A stretch of 64,000 bases of DNA from Nitrospinae bacterium bin107. GTDB lineage: Bacteria > UBA8248. How positions within the stretch are numbered: position 1 is the first letter of the stretch; the number at the start of each line of letters is the position of its first letter. The notes below the pieces were generated by a model that saw only the letters and a list, made by a program, of their open reading frames with translations, did not search any database and had not been told where the DNA came from. Positions 1-7,926 of this stretch are shown here, piece by piece. Both the position numbers and the translations under genes were made by a program. The DNA is taken from assembly GCA_002238965.1 (NCBI GenBank), contig MPNJ01000005.1, positions 1-64,000 on the forward strand, written 5' to 3'.

Positions 1-245
1 CGGTCGATGAGGAGGGCGGCCTGTTTCCTGGCCTCATCGACGGTCAGTTCCCCGTGGCGGCCGAGCGTCACGCGCTTCGGACCCCCGGGTCCCCGGGACT
101 GCACCACCCAGGTCTTCCGGCCCGTGGTGTGGACGCGCACACCCAGGCCCGCCAGCTCCCGGTCCCAGAAGAGGACGTCCTTCCCGTCGGCCTCGAGCGC
201 GTCGACGGTGCGCTTGGTGAGCTTCAGTTCGCTTCGCTTCGGCAT
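1..245 (-). CDS. Tyrosine integrase, N-terminal part (cut by window edge)
   Basis: Reading leftward from ATG at 245 gives an open frame of 81 codons running off the window with no stop. The protein begins MPKRSELKLTKRTVDALEAD, followed by WDRELAGLGVRVHTTGRKTW and VTLGRHGELTVDEARKQA. This is the arm-binding N-terminal domain (DUF4102 type) of P4/phage-like tyrosine recombinases, which usually sits before a core-binding and a catalytic domain; those lie outside the window, so catalytic residues cannot be checked. The family integrates prophages and genomic islands, normally at a tRNA gene. No tRNA is seen at this end. The 680 bases upstream hold no gene but carry direct repeats and palindromes. 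Confidence 0.85.
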   Translation of the reverse strand, partial: MPKRSELKLTKRTVDALEADGKDVLFWDRELAGLGVRVHTTGRKTWVVQSRGPGGPKRVTLGRHGELTVDEARKQAALLID

Positions 246-273
246 CCCGCTTCCAAAAATATGTAATCAAAAC

Positions 274-316
274 GCATACGTGCGGCATGATACGGGAGGG
301 TATCAGAGCATACGTG
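274..316. repeat. Direct repeats and palindrome upstream of integrase
   Basis: GCATACGTG occurs at 274-282 and again at 308-316. Between them lies the inverted repeat GATAC(6 nt)GTATC at 289-304. The set is 29-71 bases before the integrase start, where an operator or recombination arm site would be expected. The function is inferred from position only. Confidence 0.45.
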
Positions 317-796
317 TGACGAAAGCGCAAGGGGGGTCGGGAAGGAAAATAACAGAAATATGGTATTATAAACAATCAGTTACCGTAGACAAACGGAGTC
401 AATCGTACCATTGCGTGGTCACCGGGTTCATAATAATAATTAATCGAAATTTTCGGGAATTATTATTTGCATTTTGCGCCTCCCGCGCCTCGTCCGGGCG
501 ACGGCCCGATTCCTGCGGGCAGCACCTCCTGAAAAACCAAAGGCAAACGGGCGGCCTCTCCAGCATACCCCACCGGCGCGAAAACCCCCGAAGGCAAATG
601 CGGGCAGATGCGCCTTCGTCCCGGTGGGGGAGGGTCCGTTCCGAACCAGGCAGGAGGAATGGACCGAACAAGGCGGAAAGGCGCCGGGGTGGTTTTTCAA
701 CAGCCCGAATGCGAGAGGAATTGACGCGACCGATGAAGATCAGTTCCGACCGGGAAGGAAGGAACTGCTTCGCCGACCGGGGAGGGGTTCCGCAGG

Positions 797-880
797 GACA
801 GGCCCCCGTGCCTGTCCGTGGTCGCCCCTATCTTCTTTCGAGACTGCTCCGCGAAGGACGCGAAAGGGTATAGGGGTCGC
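797..880. repeat. Two adjacent hairpins, related to the mobile repeat at 15 kb
   Basis: GGACAGGC (797-804) pairs with GCCTGTCC (810-817). Next, GCCCCTAT and CTTTCG (824-840) pair with CGAAAG and ATAGGGG (861-877). The first palindrome matches the centre of the repeat at 15132-15161. The block lies just downstream of the leftward DMT gene that ends at 927, so it may also serve as a transcript end, although no clear T-tract is seen. Confidence 0.5.
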
Positions 881-926
881 ATACATGCGGCGCGTTTCGG
901 AGTCGGTTTCGGGGGGCTACCGCGCC

Positions 927-1796
927 TCAGCGGCCGAGCGCGACTGCGGCCATTCCGGTCACCGTGACGCATACGCCCCAGACGAGACGGGGGCGCACGC
1001 GGGTCATGTCGCGCAGCATGAGGACGGTGAAAATGACCGAGAAGATCGGCATCGAGGCGATGATGGGGCCGACGACGCTGACGTCTGAATTGATGATGGC
1101 GAGGTTGTAGAGGAGCTGGTTGCCCGAGTTCAGCACGCCGACCACGATGATGGTCACGACCGCCCAGCGCGGCCCCCAGTCGAACAGCGCAGGCGGGGAG
1201 ATGTATCTCAGGCTATAGATGATGGGGATGCTCACCATGTTCGACCACGCGACCGTGAGAGCGATGCTCGGCATGGCGTCCAGGCCTTTCTTGCGGATGA
1301 ACACGCTCACGCCCAAAGAGACGGCGCTGGCGAAACCCCAGAGAATTCCCGGCTGAAACCAGCGTCCCTTGGCGGGTTCATAGCTCACCAGAATGACGCC
1401 CGCCACCACGAGGCCCGTGCCCCCCAGAACGGCCGGGCCGGGCTCCTCGCCCAGGTAAAGGACGGCCAGGGTCAGGCTGAGCAAAGGGGATGTGCTCATG
1501 AGCGTCATCAGCCGGGGCGGGCCGATGGAGTCGATGGCCTTGTAGTACACCAGACGCCCGTAGCTGTAGGCGGTGACGCCCAAAAGGGCGAACCAGAGCA
1601 TTCCCTCGAGCGAGACGTCCTCGGGGTCGTATTCCCACCAGCCGAAAAGGGCCAGAACGAGCATGTTGAAGATGTTCGTGAGCAGGGTGGCGGACATCAG
1701 ACCCATGTGGCGCAAGGGCCGCGCGGCGAGCACCCCCGTGAACGCCGCCATGACGGCCGCGGCCAGCGCCCAGATGATTCCCATCGTGTTGTCCAT
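927..1796 (-). CDS. EamA/DMT-family permease, copy 1
   Basis: The 289-residue protein is almost entirely hydrophobic, with about ten membrane segments in two repeated halves, as in the EamA drug/metabolite transporter superfamily. It starts MDNTMGIIWALAAAVMAAFT and has the typical family stretch LGEEPGPAVLGGTGLVVAGV near the end of the first half. Members export or import small metabolites; the substrate cannot be told. It lies seven bases downstream of a second DMT permease on the same strand, and the two share organisation and local motifs (both have YLGEEPG/FLGEEPG and VSYEPAKGRW/VSYEPSGGRW), so they are diverged paralogues. They may work as a pair, as small heteromeric DMT systems do, although each is full length. 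Confidence 0.85.
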   Translation of the reverse strand: MDNTMGIIWALAAAVMAAFTGVLAARPLRHMGLMSATLLTNIFNMLVLALFGWWEYDPEDVSLEGMLWFALLGVTAYSYGRLVYYKAIDSIGPPRLMTLMSTSPLLSLTLAVLYLGEEPGPAVLGGTGLVVAGVILVSYEPAKGRWFQPGILWGFASAVSLGVSVFIRKKGLDAMPSIALTVAWSNMVSIPIIYSLRYISPPALFDWGPRWAVVTIIVVGVLNSGNQLLYNLAIINSDVSVVGPIIASMPIFSVIFTVLMLRDMTRVRPRLVWGVCVTVTGMAAVALGR

Positions 1797-1803
1797 GGCG
1801 GGG

Positions 1804-2679
1804 TTAGCCGTGCCGGCCGATGCTTACGGCCACGATGCCCAGCACGGCGATGCATATGCCCACCACCACGCGCGCGTTCAGGCGTTCGATGTCGCGCAGA
1901 AACAAAGCGGAAAGGCACAAGGCGAATATCGGCGTGCTGCTCAGGATGGGAACGGCCAGCGAGAGTTTTCCCTTCAAGGAGAGGTTGATGAGGATTTGCA
2001 TCAGACCGTTGATGATCGTTCCAAACACCAGCAGGGGAAGATAGCGCTTCGAGCCCCATTGGAAATAACGCTTAGGCAGGAAATGCCGCAAACCCTCTGA
2101 GGTGGGGATGGCGACCATGGCCGACCATGCGGTGAGCAGGGCGGGCGCCGCCATGTACGACATTCCCTGTTTTCGCATGAACGCGCTGCCCACCAGCATG
2201 AGCATGCTCATGAGCGACCAGCCGATGCCTACGCGGAACCACCTTCCGCCCGAAGGCTCATAGCTCACGGCGGCAATCCCTAAGACGACGAGAAGCGTTC
2301 CGAACAATACCCAGAGGCCGGGTTCTTCTCCCAGGAAAATGACCGCCAGAAACAGGCTGGGAAGCGGAACCATGCTCGTGATGGTGATGTGGCGCGCGGG
2401 GCCGACGATGTTCATGCCGGTGTAGAACACCCAGCGGTTGATGCTGTAGTTCATCACGCCCAGAACGCCGAACCAGGCGAACGCCTCCCAGCGAAAACTC
2501 CCCGGCTCGTACAGCCAGAATCCGATGACCCCCAGCATCAAGGTGTTGCCCAGGTTGTTGAACTGCGCCAGGGCGAACGAACCCATCTGCCGCAAGGCGG
2601 GCGCGAAGGTGATATTCGTCGCCGCGCTCACGAAGGCCGCCGAAATGGCCAGTAGAATGGTTTGGGATTCGAGACTCAT
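1804..2679 (-). CDS. EamA/DMT-family permease, copy 2
   Basis: This 291-residue integral membrane protein has about ten hydrophobic segments and two EamA repeats, beginning MSLESQTILLAISAAFVSAA. It is the first gene of a leftward pair with the paralogue at 927-1796. The motifs FLGEEPGLWVLFGTLLVVLG and VSYEPSGGRWFRVGIG match the same places in copy 1. The second half ends with FALCLSALFLRDIERLNARV, where copy 1 has MLRDMTRVRPRL. It probably exchanges a small organic solute across the inner membrane; the substrate is unknown. The divergent htrA gene starts about 270 bases to the right, so their promoters share that gap. Confidence 0.85.
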   Translation of the reverse strand: MSLESQTILLAISAAFVSAATNITFAPALRQMGSFALAQFNNLGNTLMLGVIGFWLYEPGSFRWEAFAWFGVLGVMNYSINRWVFYTGMNIVGPARHITITSMVPLPSLFLAVIFLGEEPGLWVLFGTLLVVLGIAAVSYEPSGGRWFRVGIGWSLMSMLMLVGSAFMRKQGMSYMAAPALLTAWSAMVAIPTSEGLRHFLPKRYFQWGSKRYLPLLVFGTIINGLMQILINLSLKGKLSLAVPILSSTPIFALCLSALFLRDIERLNARVVVGICIAVLGIVAVSIGRHG

Positions 2680-2946
2680 GCGCTCATCTTTTCAAGAAAC
2701 TCTCCCGGATGACATCGCGGCCGGTTCTTTCCGGATGGTGGAGAGAATATCCCTCCGTTCGCCTCGCGTCGATGCGGATGGCCGAGAATCGTGCCCTTAC
2801 AACCACATGAACCCGCATGAAAGCGATAATCAATCTTTTTTCAGCTATTTGCCCATTTTCACATGGATGGAACTTTGGTATATCTAAAACCAGTGATGAG
2901 GTGTTTGTTGCCGCCGGCACATTTGATGCATAGAGAAGGGAAAAAA

Positions 2947-4419
2947 ATGCGGAATTCTCATTATCTGCCCAAATTCAAATCGTTGGGTTCAACCTTCCCC
3001 ATCATCGCGATATTGTTCGGACTGGGTTTGCTTATCGCGCCTATGAACGCCCAATCCGCAGTCGGCGCGGGAAAGCTGCCGTCCCTGGCCGGGTTGGCGG
3101 AAAAATTAAGCCCCGCCGTGGTGAACATCAGCACGGAAACAAAGGTTGAAACGAGTTCAAGAGGCGATTTTCCAGGATTTCCTGGCGATTTGTGGAACGA
3201 ATTTTTCAGACGTTTTCATGAAAGACCTTTCCGCCGTGGACCACGTGGTGGGTTACGCCCACAACCCAGACAGCAGAACCTGGGTTCGGGCTTCATCGTG
3301 ACCGATAACGGTCTGGTCGTTACGAATAATCATGTTGTCGAAAATGCATCTAAAATAACCGTCCGCTTCAAAGATAAAAGAAAGAGAAAAGCGAAGGTCG
3401 TGGGCCGTGACCCCCAAACCGATATCGCGCTTCTCCAGGTAGAAACGAAACCTGGTGATACTTTCACCGCGGTGAAGCTCGGAGACAGCGAAAAACTTCG
3501 CGTAGGCGACTGGGTAATGGCCATAGGAAACCCATTCGGCTTATCCCATACGGTGACGGCCGGAATCGTCAGCGCCAAAGGGCGCGTTATCGGTTCGAGC
3601 CGGTTCGATAACTTTATTCAAACCGACGCCTCCATCAATCCGGGAAACAGCGGTGGACCCCTCTTCGATTTGAATGGAAACGTCGTGGGCATCAACACCG
3701 CCATTTTCAGCAGAGGCGGCGGAAATATCGGTATTGGTTTCGCGATACCGATTGATATAGCGAAGAAACTGCTCCCTCAGCTTCGCAAGGGAGTCGTTAC
3801 CCGTGGATTTCTGGGCGTATCCATTCAACCCGTCAATGAAAGTCTGGCGAAAGAATTGGGCCTGAAAGAAACCCAGGGCGCTCTGGTCTCTAACGTGATT
3901 GAAAATGCGCCTGCGAAAAAAGCCGGCATCAAAAGAGGCGACGTGATCGTAAGCATCAATGAGAAAAAAATCAAAAATCCCCGTCAACTCTCTCTTGCCG
4001 CGGCCGACTTGAAGCCGGGCTCCAACGCCGAAGTCGGCATCATTCGGGACGGCAAGAAGCGCGACTTCACCATTCAAGTCGGCAAGTTGCCCGGAGCTTC
4101 GGAGGAAATAGCGAAAGCATCAAAACCGGCGCTCCAGAAAAAACTGGGTATCGAGGGGCAAAACCTGACCCCTGAACTCAGAAAGCAAATCGGGGCGAAA
4201 GCAAAGAAGGGCGTCGTCATCTCCAACGTGTTGCCCGATAGTCCCGCAGCCTTGGCCGGGTTACGCCGGGGTGACGTCATTGTAGAAGCCAATCGGAAAG
4301 CGATTGCCGATACGAAACAGTTGCAAGAAGCGCTGAAAAAAGGAGAGAAAAAAGGAAATCTGCTGGTGATCGAACGGAAAGGCACGACATTCTACGTGGC
4401 GCTGGAAGGAAAGGGATAA
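2947..4419 (+). CDS. Periplasmic serine protease HtrA/DegP
   Basis: An envelope quality-control protease of 490 residues with trypsin fold and two PDZ domains. A signal peptide (about residues 1-38, hydrophobic core IIAILFGLGLLIAP) precedes the protease domain. The catalytic triad is visible: H129 in TNNHVVENA, D159 in DPQTDIALLQ and S235 in NPGNSGGPL. PDZ1 begins near GFLGVSIQPVNESLAKELGL and PDZ2 near QIGAKAKKGVVISNVLPDSP. The frame is open further upstream, but ATG 2947 follows GAGAAGGG at a normal distance and gives a proper signal peptide. The next gene starts three bases after the stop, so htrA probably heads the transcript that carries the c-di-AMP cyclase. Confidence 0.93.
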   Translation: MRNSHYLPKFKSLGSTFPIIAILFGLGLLIAPMNAQSAVGAGKLPSLAGLAEKLSPAVVNISTETKVETSSRGDFPGFPGDLWNEFFRRFHERPFRRGPRGGLRPQPRQQNLGSGFIVTDNGLVVTNNHVVENASKITVRFKDKRKRKAKVVGRDPQTDIALLQVETKPGDTFTAVKLGDSEKLRVGDWVMAIGNPFGLSHTVTAGIVSAKGRVIGSSRFDNFIQTDASINPGNSGGPLFDLNGNVVGINTAIFSRGGGNIGIGFAIPIDIAKKLLPQLRKGVVTRGFLGVSIQPVNESLAKELGLKETQGALVSNVIENAPAKKAGIKRGDVIVSINEKKIKNPRQLSLAAADLKPGSNAEVGIIRDGKKRDFTIQVGKLPGASEEIAKASKPALQKKLGIEGQNLTPELRKQIGAKAKKGVVISNVLPDSPAALAGLRRGDVIVEANRKAIADTKQLQEALKKGEKKGNLLVIERKGTTFYVALEGKG

Positions 4420-4421
4420 AG

Positions 4422-5345
4422 GTGAGAGAAACGGCCGAAAAACAAGCCGGCCTCAGCGAAAGCATCATCGCCGCGGCTTCACAAATCTGCAAAGAACTGG
4501 AAGCCAAGGCCATTTTTATTCATGCGGACGCGATGAAGGATCTGGACGCCTTGATGGATCTGCCCGACGGCGTAGAGCATTTCACCACCACTTCCACCCC
4601 CGACCTTTACGAAGAACTGGAAAAACGGGGTTGCAAGGTAATGCAATTGCCCGCCTTGTCCCTGAATCGAATCGACATCATCAAGATGGGTGTCGTGATC
4701 GCTTTGAGTGAAGGCTCCATCACGCAAAACGACACCGTGGTTTGCCTTTCAGGCTTGCCTGAGAACGAAGAAATTGACACGCTCATGGTCTTTCATTTGG
4801 ATCGCGAGAAAGAAATGCTCCAGACATCGGAAACGCAAAGCGCCGTTGAGGGCGTAGACCCGAAGGTGTTCGAAACGGTCTTGTCGCTCGCTCTCGAACT
4901 CGGCGCCGAAGGGCGGGAAGGAAAACCTCGCGGCGCGCTTTTTGTTCTGGGAGACCATGATCTCGTGCTGCAGTATTCACGCCAACTCGTCATCAATCCC
5001 TTCCATGGATACCCGGAAGAGCAAAGAAACATCATGGACCCGGCCCTGCGCGAGACCGTCAAGGAATTCAGCGCCATCGACGGCGCGTTCGTCATTCGGG
5101 GAGACGGAATCATCGAAGCCGCCGGCAGGCACCTGAACGCGGCGCCTGAGAATGATTTGCCCCCGGGGCTGGGTTCGCGTCATATGGCCGGAGCGGGTAT
5201 AACGGAAGTAAGCACAGCCATATCGTTCGCTATCAGTGAATCGACAGGAAGTGTTACTGTATTGAAAGACGGCAAGGTATTCATGCAGATCAGCAAGTCG
5301 CAGCCTGCCAAAACACCAACAAAGGGAAAAAGCAAAAAGAAATAG
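4422..5345 (+). CDS. Diadenylate cyclase, CdaZ-like (PK_C-like domain plus DAC)
   Basis: Makes c-di-AMP from two ATP. The first 150 or so residues resemble the pyruvate-kinase C-terminal domain (EAKAIFIHAD, then KMGVVIALSEGSITQNDTVV). The DAC domain follows, with DGA at 220-222 (AIDGAFVIRGDG) and the RH motif at 253-254 (GLGSRHMAGAGITEVSTA). This PK_C-DAC order is that of the CdaZ class described in archaea and some bacteria; there are no membrane segments and no DisA DNA-binding part. The canonical motif is RHRAA; here it reads RHMAG. It starts at GTG 4422, three bases after htrA, and ends in a lysine-rich tail. Linkage to an envelope protease suggests a role in cell-wall or osmotic stress, which is inference. 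Confidence 0.88.
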   Translation: MRETAEKQAGLSESIIAAASQICKELEAKAIFIHADAMKDLDALMDLPDGVEHFTTTSTPDLYEELEKRGCKVMQLPALSLNRIDIIKMGVVIALSEGSITQNDTVVCLSGLPENEEIDTLMVFHLDREKEMLQTSETQSAVEGVDPKVFETVLSLALELGAEGREGKPRGALFVLGDHDLVLQYSRQLVINPFHGYPEEQRNIMDPALRETVKEFSAIDGAFVIRGDGIIEAAGRHLNAAPENDLPPGLGSRHMAGAGITEVSTAISFAISESTGSVTVLKDGKVFMQISKSQPAKTPTKGKSKKK

Positions 5346-5369
5346 CCGTTGTTCTAGGAGAAAGCAGTC

Positions 5370-5477
5370 ATGGTGTACGGAAAACTTTTCGGATTGTTGG
5401 CCCTCATCATCGGTGGAATCCTGGGCTTGAGCACGATTATCTTGATGCTCGACTTAATCGGCCTCTCGATTTTTTAA
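5370..5477 (+). CDS. 35-residue single-span membrane peptide
   Basis: A short frame starts at ATG 5370 behind the good ribosome site AGGAG (5356-5360) and ends with TAA at 5475-5477. The peptide starts MVYGKLFGLLALIIGGILGL and is one hydrophobic helix with a short positively charged N-terminus and the C-terminal end LIGLSIF. It sits between the cyclase gene and the methyltransferase gene in the same direction, with 24- and 21-base gaps. No family is recognised. Membrane microproteins of this kind often modulate a neighbouring enzyme or transporter; that is only a guess here. Confidence 0.55.
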   Translation: MVYGKLFGLLALIIGGILGLSTIILMLDLIGLSIF

Positions 5478-5498
5478 TACCGGTTCACAGCCCGTTTC

Positions 5499-6260
5499 AT
5501 GCAACCTGACATATTCGAGCGTTTCAAACACAATCACTTCCTCGCTCCCATATCGGAAGACACGCTCAAAAAGATTGGCGAGCACGTCGGCTTGTCGGCG
5601 GATCTTCTGGTGTTCGACGCATCGTGCGGCAAGGGAGGAAGCGTCATTTCGCTCGCACGGATGTTCGGGTGTTCGGGGATCGGCCTTGATGATCGCCCCG
5701 AGTTCGTGGAAGACGGAAGACGGCGAATTTTATTCGAAGATCTGTCCCATCTCATCGATTTGCTGACGCATTCGAGCGATGATTTTCCCTTCGACGACGA
5801 TTACTTCGATCTGGCGCTTTTGTGCGGTCCCGCTTACCCCTCGAGCGGCACGAGCAAGCTGAGGAGTCTGACCCGGGTAGTGAAGCCCGGGGGATGGATT
5901 GCCTATTCCGGTCTGGTCTGGAAACCCGAAGATGAAGACGTCGACTCCGAACGACTGGCGAGATGGCTCGACGCCTACCTTCCCTGCGAACCGATTGACG
6001 TGGAGGAATTCCGGGGCCACTTTACAGAACAGGGATATGACGTTGCATTCGTGGAGCACGAATCGGAAGCCGCCTGGGAATCCTTTCTGGCTCCCCAGGC
6101 GCGCTCCATCATCGAGAACCGGCTTGAGTATGCGGATTCACGCGAAGCCCAGGACGTGTTGGACAGCTGGCAGCAAGACCTTGAGGTCTACCACGACGGC
6201 GGCGGAAAGCAGTTTCTCGGCTACGCCACTTTTTTGCTGAGCAGCCATGAGGGAAACTGA
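5499..6260 (+). CDS. SAM-dependent methyltransferase, class I
   Basis: A 253-residue soluble protein. Motif I is VFDASCGKGGSVISLAR (about residues 42-58), followed by the acidic strand end GIGLDDRPEFV. The post-motif region DDYFDLALLCGP and the VVKPGGWIAYSGLVW loop are typical of Rossmann-fold methyltransferases of the Methyltransf_11/25 kind. The substrate cannot be inferred. The C-terminal half (about 155-253) is helical and acidic and matches no family I recognise. It lies between the cyclase block and gatA on the same strand, with 169 bases to gatA. Confidence 0.8.
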   Translation: MQPDIFERFKHNHFLAPISEDTLKKIGEHVGLSADLLVFDASCGKGGSVISLARMFGCSGIGLDDRPEFVEDGRRRILFEDLSHLIDLLTHSSDDFPFDDDYFDLALLCGPAYPSSGTSKLRSLTRVVKPGGWIAYSGLVWKPEDEDVDSERLARWLDAYLPCEPIDVEEFRGHFTEQGYDVAFVEHESEAAWESFLAPQARSIIENRLEYADSREAQDVLDSWQQDLEVYHDGGGKQFLGYATFLLSSHEGN

Positions 6261-6429
6261 ACGCCCGCGCCCGCAAGAGCCGGGTCGATGGCCGGTTACT
6301 CCTGAGCGGAACCGGCCCTTATCCTGTGCCCGCGGAAAATTCCGGCGGCGCGGGTTTGACGAGCGGGCCGCCTGTGGTGTTTTCTCTCGATTCAAGACGC
6401 TTTAACGGACACACGGACGAGGAGTGCGA

Positions 6430-7902
6430 ATGAACGATCTGCTTCAACTCGGCATCACGGAAATCCTGGAGAGCCTGAGAGCAAGGGAATTCAGCGCGGA
6501 GGAGCTGACCAGGGCCTATCTTGAACGCATCGACGATACTGAAGCGAAGGTGCACGCCTATTTGAGCGTTCTCGAAGATGAAGCCCTCAGCGCCGCCCGC
6601 GCCGCCGATGCGAAAATCGGCGCCGGAGATCACGGTTCTCCCCTTCTCGGAGTCCCCGTGGCCGTAAAAGACCTCCTTTGCATGAAAGGCACGAAGACCA
6701 CGTGCGCTTCCCGGTTTCTGGAAAATTTCGAAGCCCCGTATGACGCCACCGTCGTGGCCCGGCTCAAGGACGCAGGCGCGGTCATACTCGGCAAACTGAA
6801 CATGGACGAATTCGCCATGGGTTCATCGTGCGAGCAAAGCGCGTTCGGGCCGACTCACAATCCATGGAACCTGAAAACCATCCCGGGAGGCAGCAGCGGC
6901 GGGTCCGCCGCCGCCGTCGCGTCGCGGTCCTGCGTCGTCTCCCTGGGTTCGGATACCGGGGGCTCCATACGTCAGCCGGCGGCATGCTGCGGCGTCGTGG
7001 GTATGAAGCCCACTTACGGACGCATTTCACGCTACGGACTCATCGCCTTCGCCAGCTCTCTCGACCAAATCGGCCCTTTTGCGAAAAACGTCCGGGACGC
7101 AGCCATCTTGCTGGGCGCCGTCAGTGGACACGACTCCCGTGATTCCACTTCGGCCGATGAACCCGTCCCTGATTACACGAAAAATCTTGGAGCCGGAGTC
7201 CGGGGACTGAAGATCGGTATTCCCGAAGAATACTTTATCGAGGGGATGGATCCCGAGGTCGAGGCAGCGATTCAAAAGGCGATTGCCGTCTTCGAGGAAC
7301 AGGGAGCGGAAATTCTCGAAATTTCTCTCCCCAATACCGAATACGCCTTGCCCGTCTATTACATCCTCGCCCCCGCGGAGGCGAGCAGCAACCTGGCGCG
7401 TTACGACGGGGTCCGCTTCGGCCTGCGCAAACAAGGGGATTCCACATTTGGTTCCCTGTTCGGCATGTACGCAGCCAGCCGGGAAAACGGCTTTGGTGAC
7501 GAGGTAAAACGCCGAATCATGCTGGGCACCTATGCGCTGTCTTCCGGATATTACGACGCCTATTATACGAAGGCGCAAAAAGTCCGCACGCTGATTTGCC
7601 AGGATTTCAAGGCCGCGTTCGAGGAGGTCGACGTTGTGCTGTCGGCCACGGCGCCTACCCCCGCTTTCGAGATTGGTGAGCGCCTTGATGATCCCATCAG
7701 CATGTATCTCTCTGATATTCTGACCATACCCTGTAATCTGGCCGGCCTTCCCGGCATCAGCCAACCTTGCGGATTTACTTCCAGAGGGCTGCCGATCGGG
7801 CTTCAATTGGTAGGAAAACCATTTGCCGAAAATACGATTCTTCAGGCAGCGGCGGCATTCGAAAGCGCGACGACGCACAACGAAGCGCTCCCGCCGCTCT
7901 GA
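6430..7902 (+). CDS. gatA: Asp/Glu-tRNA amidotransferase subunit A
   Basis: Glutaminase subunit that supplies ammonia to GatB for making Gln-tRNA(Gln) or Asn-tRNA(Asn). The 490-residue amidase-signature protein shows the Ser-cisSer-Lys triad at K80 (PVAVKDLLC), S155 (GGSSGGSAA) and S179 ([11 protein letters not shown]). An in-frame GTG lies two codons upstream, but ATG 6430 stands five bases after GAGGAG and is preferred. Family length is normal (about 485). gatB follows 24 bases downstream. No gatC is found next to the pair, although it often precedes gatA; it is probably elsewhere in the genome. Confidence 0.95.
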   Translation: MNDLLQLGITEILESLRAREFSAEELTRAYLERIDDTEAKVHAYLSVLEDEALSAARAADAKIGAGDHGSPLLGVPVAVKDLLCMKGTKTTCASRFLENFEAPYDATVVARLKDAGAVILGKLNMDEFAMGSSCEQSAFGPTHNPWNLKTIPGGSSGGSAAAVASRSCVVSLGSDTGGSIRQPAACCGVVGMKPTYGRISRYGLIAFASSLDQIGPFAKNVRDAAILLGAVSGHDSRDSTSADEPVPDYTKNLGAGVRGLKIGIPEEYFIEGMDPEVEAAIQKAIAVFEEQGAEILEISLPNTEYALPVYYILAPAEASSNLARYDGVRFGLRKQGDSTFGSLFGMYAASRENGFGDEVKRRIMLGTYALSSGYYDAYYTKAQKVRTLICQDFKAAFEEVDVVLSATAPTPAFEIGERLDDPISMYLSDILTIPCNLAGLPGISQPCGFTSRGLPIGLQLVGKPFAENTILQAAAAFESATTHNEALPPL

Positions 7903-7926
7903 TCCGCATTTTGATTGAGGGGGATG

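Larger units (their letters stand above)
246..926. other. Intergenic region with repeats, no gene seen
   Basis: This 680-base gap lies between the integrase and the leftward DMT permease gene. It holds an A+T-rich stretch near 340-475, direct repeats in the integrase promoter region (274-316), a half-site TTTTTCAACAGCCC near 691-704 resembling the ends of the mobile repeat at 15 kb, and two hairpins at 797-880. The open frames here have no recognisable protein character. Confidence 0.6.

Noticed and set aside
2870-2888. Sigma-E-like promoter before htrA (GGAACTT and TCTAA)
   Set aside because: The two boxes are only seven bases apart, far less than the 16 or so needed.
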